DNA of 64,000 nucleotides from Pseudo-nitzschia pungens (taxonomy: Eukaryota; Bacillariophyta; Bacillariophyceae; Bacillariales; Bacillariaceae). Numbering within the stretch: the first letter of the stretch is position 1; each line of letters opens with the position of its first letter. This document shows, piece by piece, positions 1-7,758 of this stretch. The notes beneath the pieces are model-generated. The model worked only from the letters and a program-made list of their open reading frames with translations. It did not search any database and had not been told where the DNA came from. The position numbers were made by a program, and so were the translations under genes. Location: positions 3,224,001 to 3,288,000 of the forward strand of contig CM074759.1 of the NCBI GenBank assembly GCA_037355855.1, written 5' to 3'.

Positions 1-164
1 AGAATCAGACAGGGGAGGTCTCTGTTGATAGGTGTAGTGCTTGGTTTTGTTGTAGGAGCTTTAGAAGTGAGTGAGATATCAAAGAGGAAAGTTGTGTAGA
101 AATCTACGTGTTTTAAGTACTGGAACATCGGAACGTCGGACAAAATCGCGCGTCGCAAAATTGT
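1..164 (-). mobile_element. 5' terminus of a LINE leaving the window
   Basis: Read on the minus strand from 164, this begins with the same ACAATTTTGCGACGCG terminus that starts the complete LINE at 6106 and continues with the shared GTAGATTTCTAC block. The body lies to the left of base 1. It sits inside the 5' UTR of another LINE (165-1303), so it is the youngest of three nested insertions here. No coding sequence is visible in this part. Confidence 0.8.
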
Positions 165-1303
165 AGGGAACTTGAAGTTCAAACTCGCGAGTACTTATAA
201 GTGGAAACAGTATCCAGGGGCAATTGGCTTGAAAACAGGGACCTTGAGCGCGAAACTTAGGGACCAGGGAAGCTGCCTGCTTGGAAACAAGGGGAGTAAT
301 TGAGGGTAGAAACAGTATCCAGGGGCAATTGGCTTGAAAACAGGCACCTGGAGCGAGACACTTAGGGACCAGGGAAGCTGCTTGCTTGAAAACAGGGGCT
401 TTAGTAGAAAAACCTAGGGACCAGGGAGAGGCTTGTGTCTTGAAAACAGTGTCGAACTTGAAGTTCAACTTGGGGTTGCTTAATAGCGAAAACACTTAGG
501 GAGCAAGTAACTCGCGAACACTTAGGGACCAGGGGAATTGTAGTCTTGAAAACAAGGGGCGATAGTAGCTGTAGTCTTGGAAACAAGAGTAGGAGGTACT
601 TAGGGATCAGTTGGTCTTGGCTTGAAAACGGATGTAGTAGGGGGAGCCTTAAGCGAAAACACTTAGGGACTGGGGGGCTTGGCTAGGAAACAGGGTAGCT
701 CTTAAGTTATTAACACTTAAGGAGCAGGGAGGCTATTGACTTGAAAACAGGGAGGAAACTAGAAGATATGCTTGTGAGGGACCTTCTAGAAGGGGGGGTA
801 TGTATGTGTTCGACAACTTCAACTTGAAAAGACTTAGGGAACTCAGCAAGGAACCTTGAAGAATGTAGAACATTAAGTGGATATCACTTAAGGGGCTTGA
901 AAGACTGTATAGCGTTAAATAATAAGGTAGCTTGAAAACAGATCAAAAAACAAACCGAGCTCGGAGACAAAACAGAATCGAAACAGGAGCAGCTGTAGAA
1001 ATTAGTACTGCAATTGCTGTAGGAAATTATGTGTTGTTTTCGTGCTGCTTGTTGCTGTTGTTGCCGAATCGACCGACTGACCGACAGGAAACAAGGAACC
1101 AAAGCAACCAAAGGAAGCAAGGAGCAGCCAAACAAATAGCAGAATCAGATAGGCTAGGTCTCTGTTAATAGGTGTAGTGCTTGGTGTTGTTGTAGGAGCT
1201 TTAGAAGTGAGTGAGATATCAAAGGGGGATTGTGTGTAGAAATCTACGTGTTTTAAGTACTGGAACATTGGAATGTCGGACAAAATGCTTGTCGCAAAAT
1301 TGT
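165..1303 (-). mobile_element. LINE 5' UTR segment, interrupted by a younger LINE
   Basis: The minus strand from 1303 has the LINE 5' terminus (with an altered hairpin, TGC-GACAA-GCA) followed by the hairpin/TTGAAAACAG module array seen in the 5' UTRs of the LINEs at 6106-7758 and 52240-53525. The LINE at 1-164 interrupts it at 164/165, so ORF1 and ORF2 of this copy are outside the window. It is inserted into the N-type element whose 5' end is at 1476. The short ORFs here run antisense to or across non-coding UTR and are not called. Confidence 0.75.
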
Positions 1304-1476
1304 ACCAATAGCAGAAACAAAGAGCGCAGGTCTTGGTTAATACATGTAGGTCCTGGGTTTGTGATTGGTGGTGTAAAAGGGAGCGAGATATCGCATGGTA
1401 AAGTTGTGTAGAAATCTACGTATTTTTAGTACTGGAACATCGGAACGTCGGACAAAATGCGCGATGCGCAAATTGT
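1304..1476 (-). mobile_element. 5' end of an N-type non-coding element (N3)
   Basis: The minus strand from 1476 reads through a TGCGC-ATC-GCGCA hairpin, the TCCGACGT/TCCGATGT block and the GTAGATTTCTAC motif. It then enters the GCGAGATATCG...AGAGCGCAGG-type sequence that also starts N1 (5243) and N2 (14001). Only 173 bp are present before the LINE ending at 1303 interrupts it. The rest should lie beyond the left edge of the window. Confidence 0.75.
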
Positions 1477-2761
1477 GCATTGCAGCGATTTGAAAGGTGA
1501 GACCTTGGGTCTCATAGACGGTAAAGATATTTGCCCGTCGGCAATAGAGAGCAGCAATAGCAATAACAACAGTACAGCACAGAGTGCTGGCAAATGGTTA
1601 GACTACAGAGGATACTGTTCAAGCGCTATTGCATATACCATGAGCACACTAGCTACCACTCTAGAGGTACGTTAGAAATGTCAAGTATTGATGCCAGGCA
1701 TGATGTGTTGTTCTAGAGGCTTTTAAAACTGAGAGTATTCCAAAGAGTAAGAGCTCAGATGGAGCTCTGAATAATTGTTCCGTATCACTGATTCAGTTCG
1801 GATCCAAATGTCGGTAAAGGGTCAGGGTACGCAGGTACAGTACTTAATTCAACATACTAACCATACCTGTTACTAACATCCTGTAGATCCAGTACTGTAG
1901 CGTACGCACTACACTGTAGCACTGAGCACTGTACGCGATCATATCTTGCGTGCTATGCACTTGCTACTGCAGGGCTGGGTACATGGTTCTAGTACAAATC
2001 GTACGTGTTGGCCATACCCCACGGTTGTAGTATCGTTGCATAATATCGAGGTGAAATATCTTCATAATCTCTGGTGTCAAAGGACGTTCTCTGATGTGCA
2101 TCCTATGTGGCTTGTTTTCAACCTCACAATATCAACAATTTTAAACTGAAAAGAGAGACGTTTTTTGAAAAGGTCTCAAATTTTTATAAGATTGGCTTAT
2201 ATAAGGCTTAGATAATTTTGGTGCGCCATGCCCTGGGTGATAGTCTCCATTGTTTAATCCCAAGTCCAGAAATTCTAAAATTCACATAAAAATTGATTAT
2301 AACACACCATACCGAGTGGTAACTGCACCTCTGGTTGAAATGGTTCCACTTAGTCTTTAGGAACCGGACCTCTTCGTACATGGAAGAAACAGAAACTGGC
2401 ATGCGCAAGCTTTTGCTGGTGATACTCCAATTTTCCCAGTTTTGAAAGTGACCCTTCTAGCATCGTTTTCATTACTGGGTGGAGGCCGTAAGTAGGGGCA
2501 AAAGACAGACACTTACAATACCCATCCTTGATCAATCCCATTATCTCTGAGTCCCTTTCATTGGCTGTCAGGGTGACTGAAAGAGGCTATCACCATCAGT
2601 CAGAGGGTCAGTACCACTGAAAAGGGTTATCAGTGTCAATTTCCAGGGCTATTTGATGTAATACCTGTTGAAAGTGAGTCACACTTAAAGTACTCTTGCT
2701 TATGTACATCCCTATTATTACTTATGAGCAAAATTAATGCCATCTTGAAGTTGCAATTTTT
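1477..2761. other. Non-coding stretch with a degenerate repeat, no gene seen
   Basis: No ORF longer than 72 codons and no recognisable RNA gene. About 1510-1740 is similar, in inverted orientation, to about 55060-55250: the core at 1648-1672 matches TACCTCTAAAGTGGTAGCTA at 55114 with one mismatch. A GTAC-rich patch lies at about 1835-1940. The remainder is AT-rich with nothing further that I can support. Confidence 0.5.
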
Positions 2762-2778
2762 GGCTCAATTACGTAAGA
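2762..2778. repeat. Left target-site duplication of N1
   Basis: GGCTCAATTACGTAAGA, repeated exactly at 5244-5260 on the other side of N1. Adjoining T residues make the true length 17-19 bp. A TSD of this size is typical of target-primed reverse transcription. Confidence 0.93.
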
Positions 2779-2860
2779 TAATAATAATATACTTATTTAA
2801 GTAGGAAAATCCACCGAAGGTGGTTAAAAGCTACTCAGTCTGTAACCAGACTTTATCGTC
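2779..2860 (-). promoter_or_regulatory. 3'-terminal hairpin block of N1
   Basis: The sense strand contains AGTCTG-GTTA-CAGACT, then CCACC-TTC-GGTGG, then an ACTTA-AA-TAAGT palindrome and a TAT-rich tail. LINE 3' ends carry the same first hairpin but TCACC-TT(C/T)-GGTGA for the second, a paired change that keeps the stem. It is likely the structure recognised by the LINE reverse transcriptase (inference). Confidence 0.65.
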
Positions 2861-3034
2861 GCCTCAATCGAAGAGAGGTTAGGCCCCAAGTTGTAGAACG
2901 ACGCGCCGCCTCAACCCTGGGGGATTATACCCCAGGTTGTAAAGACGACTATTTTGCAAACGAACCTTGGTAAGAAACAGGAAAAAAACAAACCAGTCCA
3001 GAGCACAACAGACTCTGTTGTTGCGAAGCGTACA

Positions 3035-3915
3035 AGAGACGGGTGACAAGAACGTGAAAGGGAAAGACGCAAGCAAAACTGTCCCTTGAATGCTGCTGTA
3101 AAGCATCAGTAATGCTAGTGGTCAGCTGACACAAGTAAAACCCTGACTAGATACATAGTATCTGTAATGCTAGTGGTCAGCGTACAAAAGCAAAACTCCT
3201 CTCTGAATGCTGGAGTGCAGCATCACCAGTAATGCGAGTAGTCATCCCCAAACACATTCCTTACCGAAAGAACACAAGCAAAATTTCCCAGGTAATGCTT
3301 GTATTCGTATTCGAAATATTCGAAATCGAAACACTTAGAGGCAGTGGAGCCTACTACCAAATTCGTAACAGCTGGTGCTGTCCTCCTGTTAGAACTTCAT
3401 AGTAGCTTGGAAACAAGGGCTCTAAGTGATAACACTTGAATACCGTCAGGGCTGTAGGCTTGAAAACAGATTGAGACGGGGTAACAAGAACATGATAGGG
3501 AAAAAACACAAGCAAAACTGTCCCTTGAATGCCGCTGTACAGCATCAGTAATGCTTGGAGTGGTCAGCTGACACAAGCAAAACCCTTCCTCAGATACATA
3601 GTATCAGTAATGCAAGTGGTCAGCTGACGCAAGTGAAACTGGTCTCAGCATGCTGTATTGCAGCATCAGTAATGCGAGTGCCCCAAACACATTCCTTACC
3701 AAAAGAACACAAGCATAATTTCCCAGGTAATGCTCATGCCATCGTACCGGTATTGGTACCTGCTGGTACCTAGGTATAACACATAGAGACGGTGGAGCCT
3801 ACTACCAAATTCAAATTCGTAACAGCTGGCCTTCTGTTCGAACTTGAACTTGAGCTTCCGTAGTAGCTTGGAAACAGGGCTCTAAGTGAGAACACTTAAA
3901 TACCAGCAGATCTGT
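3035..3915. repeat. Tandem duplication (~440 bp) with ATGCTG...CAGCAT hairpins
   Basis: The segment containing GTAACAAGAAC..., the ATGCTG-N5-CAGCAT and GATAC-ATA-GTATC hairpins and CCCAGGTAATGCT occurs twice about 440 bp apart (for example GTCCCTTGAATGC near 3082 and 3524). N2 has it once (12235-12680). This explains the N1/N2 length difference. Confidence 0.7.
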
Positions 3916-3929
3916 AGGCTTGAAAACAG

Positions 3930-4690
3930 ATCTCAGCTGTACTGTGAACTGGAGGGGTATATAATGGTGGTGGAGCGTTAAGTAACATGTACTTAGCAGC
4001 TTTGGGGCTTGGGTCAGAAAAACAGTAGGTCCATAATCGAAAACACTTATGGTCCAGCAGGGCAGTAGACTTGAAAACAGATGACAGTTGAAGTGTGCAC
4101 CTGACAGGGTTATGTAGGTAGGAGAGCCTTAAGCAAGCTGTACTTAGCGGCTTTGGGGCTTGGGTCAGGAAATAGTAGGACCATAAGCGAGAACACTTAT
4201 GGCCCAGCAGGGCAGTAGACTTGAAAACAGATGACAGTTGAAGAATGCATCTGAGAGCTATATGTAGGGAGTCGAGCCTTAAGCGAGCTGTACTTAGCGG
4301 CTTTGGGGCTTGGGTCAGGAAACAGTAGTACCATAAGCGAGAACACTTATGGTCCATCAGGGCAGTAGACTTGAAAACAGATGACATTTATACTGTACAC
4401 CTGAGAGGGTTATGTAGGTGGTGGAGCCTTAAGCAAACTGTACTTAGTGGCTTTGGGGCTTGGGTCAGGAAACAGTAGGACCCTAAGTGTTTAGGGTCCA
4501 TCAGGGCAGTAGACTTGAAAACAGATGACATTTATACAGTACATCTGGGAGGTATATGTAGGTAGTCGAGCCATAAGCGAGCTGTACTTAGCGGCTTTGG
4601 GGCTTGGGTCCAGAAACAGTAGGACCATAAGCGAAAACACTTATGGACCAGCAGGGCAATGGACTTGAAAACAGATGACAGCTGGAATTT
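3930..4690. repeat. Five ~150-bp hairpin repeat units of N1
   Basis: The phrase TTGAAAACAGATGACA recurs every 144-150 bp (ending near 4085, 4235, 4385, 4529, 4679). Each unit has a hairpin with stem GACCATAAG/CTTATGGTC or a paired variant. For example, the unit near 4480 has GGACCCTAA/TTAGGGTCC. No frame stays open across the array. Confidence 0.85.
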
Positions 4691-5204
4691 CTTGTAGAAA
4701 TATTCCTACAGTGGAAGGGGCTGTTGGTGAACTTCGACTTGAAAAGACTTAAGAGGACTCAGCAAGGAACCTTGAAGAATGTAGAACATTAAGTGAGAAT
4801 CACTTAAGCAGCTTGGAAACAGTGTAGAACATTAAGTATACGATATACTTAGGGGCCTTGGAATGGAGCTGGGAAACAGATCAAAGCAATAGACATGTAA
4901 TTTACCGGTACGTTGTCGTAGGGTGTTGTCGGTTTTGCTGTACGGTAGAATCTGTACTGGAATTGCTGTAGAAAATTATGTGTCGGTTTTGTTTTGGTGC
5001 TGTTGCTGCTGCTCGATCGGCCGAGTGGTGAATTGGCAACCAAATCAACCAAAAGAAGCAGCCAGCAACTGAACCGATAGCAGAAACGAAGAGCGCAGGT
5101 CTTGGTTAATACATGTAGGTCCTGGGGTTGTGATTGGGGGTGTAAAAGGGAGCGAGATATCGCATGGTAAAGTTGTGTAGAAATCTACGTATTTTTAATA
5201 CTGG

Positions 5205-5243
5205 AACATCGGAACGTCGGACAAAATGCGCGTCGCGCAAATT
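5205..5243 (-). promoter_or_regulatory. 5'-terminal hairpin and TCCGAYGT block of N1
   Basis: The minus strand starts AATT, then the perfect hairpin TGCGC-GAC-GCGCA, ATTTTG, then TCCGACGT and TCCGATGT in tandem and TCCAGTA. The same block starts every LINE and N element in the window, while the hairpin loop and stem sequence vary. It is a candidate internal promoter or RNA start signal (inference). Confidence 0.6.
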
Positions 5244-5260
5244 GGCTCAATTACGTAAGA
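5244..5260. repeat. Right target-site duplication of N1
   Basis: GGCTCAATTACGTAAGA, identical to 2762-2778. Confidence 0.93.
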
Positions 5261-5389
5261 ATTAATTGTGTTTTGAATTATGCGTGTAACCAAAACAATA
5301 AGGTATTAGTAACTTACTATTTTTATTCTGTGCATAATGAAAAATATCACATCAAAAATTGATGAAACTGATTTACCCTAACCCCCTAG

Positions 5390-5565
5390 TGCCATACCAC
5401 AGGTTTACTAGTAATGATTACAATAGTAGTGATATGCAAATCATGAGCTCTAATGATTAGTCTATTGCTACACTTCCAGCAGTCTCCTAACAATTGGCAA
5501 TAAGGAGACTTGCTAATTGTATTCCGTCAACAAGTGGACTTGTGACTGTATTCCAGTGCACAGCA
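5390..5565 (-). mobile_element. Solo LTR 1, Ty3/gypsy family
   Basis: It starts TGCCATACC and ends GTGCACAGCA, the same ends as the LTRs of the gypsy element at 39695, read on the minus strand. It keeps the internal GTAGTGATATGCAAAT and GAGCTCT motifs. Flanking 5-mers are CCTAG and CCTAC, a TSD with one mismatch. The interior of the element has been lost, presumably by LTR-LTR recombination. Confidence 0.8.
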
Positions 5566-5793
5566 CCTACATTGTGCATTTTTCTATTTCCAAGCGCTTG
5601 ATGTCCACCACAATATCCATGATAATGTTTTAGTCTTTAGATTGTACTCCTGATAAAAACAATCTTTTCTCAGTTTTCCCTATTACTTCATTTTGAGTGA
5701 AGATTAAAAAATTTCACACCAAAATCATTATGGATGTGATATGTACCTCAATGAAAAACACTCTACAAAGAAAGAGTCTGTGCAGCAGGGTAC

Positions 5794-5969
5794 TGCCATA
5801 CCCTGGTTCTACTAGTGATTACTACAATAGTAGTGATATGCAAATTGTGAGCTCTATCAATTAGTCTATTGTTATTCATTCCAACAGTCTCCTGTAATCG
5901 GCAACAAGGAGACTTGCTAAACATATTCCAATTACGAGTGGACTTGTGACTGTATTCTGGTGCACAGCA
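5794..5969 (-). mobile_element. Solo LTR 2, Ty3/gypsy family
   Basis: The same LTR ends and internal motifs as the copy at 5390, roughly three-quarters identical to it by eye. It is flanked by GGTAC and GGTAA (TSD with one mismatch), so it is an independent old insertion. The 228 bp between the two solo LTRs has no gene. Confidence 0.8.
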
Positions 5970-6088
5970 GGTAAATTGTCATAGTGTCAAGGGATGTGTG
6001 TTGAAGCCTAGTCCTTTGCCACGACTGTTTGTGAAGATATTTCACTGGATTACTTGTATGGACCTTGTACTGTGGTGTTATAGTTTAT

Positions 6089-6105
6089 GTGGCAGTACTG
6101 GTGCT
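6089..6105. repeat. Left target-site duplication of LINE A
   Basis: GTGGCAGTACTGGTGCT, found again at 54899-54915 directly after a LINE 3' tail. The LINE 5' terminus starts at the next base. Confidence 0.92.
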
Positions 6106-7758
6106 ACAATTTTGCGACGCGCGATTTTGTCCGACGTTCCGATGTTCCAGTACTTAAAACACGTAGATTTCTACACACAATTCCCCTTTGATATCTCCCT
6201 CACTTCTAAAGCTCCTCCAACAACACCAAGCACTACACCTATTAACAGAGACCTCGCCTTTCTGCTTCTGCTATTTGTTTGGTTGCTCTTTGCTTCCTTT
6301 GGCTGCTTTGGTTGCTTGTTTCCCTGCCGGTCGTTCGATCGCTTCGGCAGCAAGCCTCAGCAGCAAGCAAAACACGAACACATAATTTTCTACAGAGCTC
6401 CCAGTACTAATTTCTACAGCTGATTCGCTTTGTCTCCGAGCTCGGTTTGTTTTTCGATCTGTTTTCAAGCTACCTTATTATTTAACGCTATACAGTCTTT
6501 CAAGCCCCTTAAGTGATATCCACTTAACGTTCTACATTCTTCAAGGTTCCTTGCTGAGTTCCCTAAGTCTTTTCAAGTTGAAGTTGTCGAACACATACAT
6601 ACCCCCCTTCTAGAAGGTTCCTCGCGAGCATATCTTTTAGTTCCCTCCCTGTTTTCAAGTCAATAGCCTCCCTGCTCCATAAGTGTTAATAACTTAAGAG
6701 CTTCCCTGTTTTCTAGCCAAGCCCCCTAGTCCCTAAGTGTTTTCGCTTAAGGCTTCCCCTACTAAATCTGTTTCCAAGCCAAGACCAACTGCTTCCTAAG
6801 TACCTCCTACTTAGTGCACTCCTGTTTCCAAGACTACAGCTACTATCGCCCCTTGTTTTCAAGACTACAATTCCCCTGGTCCCTAAGTGTTCGCGAGTTC
6901 CCTGCCCCCTAAGTGTTTTCGCTATTAAGCAACCCCAACTTGAACTTCAAGTTCGACACTGTTTTCAAGACACAAGCCTCTCCCTGGTCCCTAGGTGTTT
7001 CTACTAAAGCCCCTGTTTTCAAGCACAGCAGCTTCCCTGGTCCCTAAGTATCTCGCTCAAGGTGCCTGTTTTCAAGCCAATTGCCCCTGGATACTGTTTC
7101 CACTGCTTCCCTGGTCCCTAAGTGTCTCGCTCACGGTTCCTGTTTTCACACCAATTGCCCCTGGATACTGTTTCCACTTATAAGTACTTGCGAGTTTGAA
7201 CTTCAAGTTCCCTCCTGAGCCTTTTTAGTGTGCCCTGCCCTTGATATCCCTCGGTCCCTAAGTGTTCCTACTAAAGCCCCTGTTTTCAAGGTACAAGCTT
7301 CCCTGGTGGGCTGCTGTATTCCAATTCAAATCGTGGACGATTTGAATTTGCAAGACTACAAGCCTACACGATTTGCAGTAACTTAGTTGCAAAATTGTTC
7401 AAATTTGCACAATTTTCAAGCTACGAGTACAGTACAGTACAGTACAGTACGAGTACAAATTTGCAGTGCTACCGTGCTACCGTAACCTACTTGGGCTGCT
7501 GTAATTCAATTCGAATCTTATTTGACTCGAAATTTTACAGGCCTACACGAGTTGCAGTGCTACCAGAAAAATTGTTCAAATTTGCACAATTTTCGCGCAG
7601 AGTTTTGCGTGCTCCAAGTGTGAGACAATTTTTGCTCGTTTTTTAGCAAAAATTGCTACCCCCAGCAGTACCTCTACATACAGGTAAACACTGACAGCCT
7701 ACCTGCGCCTAAGTCAACACCAAGTCAACACGCCTAATAAGCCTATACTAGCCCCATC
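6106..7758 (+). promoter_or_regulatory. LINE A 5' UTR with hairpin/TTTTCAAG modules
   Basis: 1,653 bp without a sustained ORF. It opens with the terminal hairpin and TCCGACGT/TCCGATGT block. From about 6450 to 7300 it holds about eleven degenerate modules, each with CTGTTTTCAAG (or CTGTTTCCAAG) next to CCCTAAGTG or an AAGTG...CACTT/CTTAAG palindrome, for example TTAAGTG-GATAT-CACTTAA-like at about 6509-6528. Modules of the same kind fill the 5' UTRs of B, C and E and the 150-bp repeats of N1/N2. Promoter activity and protein binding are inference. Confidence 0.65.
7310..7605 (+). repeat. Duplicated palindromic segment in the 5' UTR of A
   Basis: Two copies about 180 bp apart, each starting GGGCTGCTGTA. 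The first has an 11-bp perfect stem, ATTCAAATCGT/ACGATTTGAAT, and both have AAATTGT...ACAATTT stems. Between them, at about 7428-7457, AGTAC is repeated about five times. This segment was not found in the 5' UTRs of B, C or E. Confidence 0.7.

Larger units (their letters stand above)
2779..5243 (-). mobile_element. N1: complete non-autonomous LINE-like element, 2,465 bp
   Basis: The exact 17-bp TSD defines both ends. On its sense (minus) strand it opens with a TGCGC-GAC-GCGCA hairpin and the TCCGACGT/TCCGATGT block shared with the LINEs. It closes with the two-hairpin block and a (TAT)n tail also shared with the LINEs. In between no ORF exceeds about 160 codons, and those are antisense shadows of repeats. 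Inside are five units of a 150-bp hairpin repeat (3930-4690) and a tandem duplication of about 440 bp (about 3035-3915), which accounts for its being 437 bp longer than N2. It is probably mobilised by proteins from the LINE family; that dependence is inferred from the shared ends and TSD size. Confidence 0.88.

Noticed and set aside
3896..4387. 163-codon ORF in N1 (and 166 codons in N2 at 12814-13314)
   Set aside because: It consists of the 150-bp repeat translated; 150 is divisible by three, which keeps the frame open by chance. There is no conserved start and no domain.
3930..4690. Regular 150-bp repeats as a CRISPR array
   Set aside because: Units are long, diverged throughout, with no constant short repeat or unique spacers, and lie inside a retroelement with TSDs in a eukaryotic genome. 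The same applies to the 117-bp units at 50855-52035.
5390..5969. Two LTRs 228 bp apart as one miniature LTR element (TRIM)
   Set aside because: The LTRs differ strongly and each has its own near-matching 5-bp duplication (CCTAG/CCTAC and GGTAC/GGTAA), so they are separate solo LTRs.
6166..6180. GTAGATTTCTAC hairpin resembling a Cas12a repeat stem
   Set aside because: It occurs once per element at a fixed place in LINE and N 5' ends. No array and no cas gene are present.
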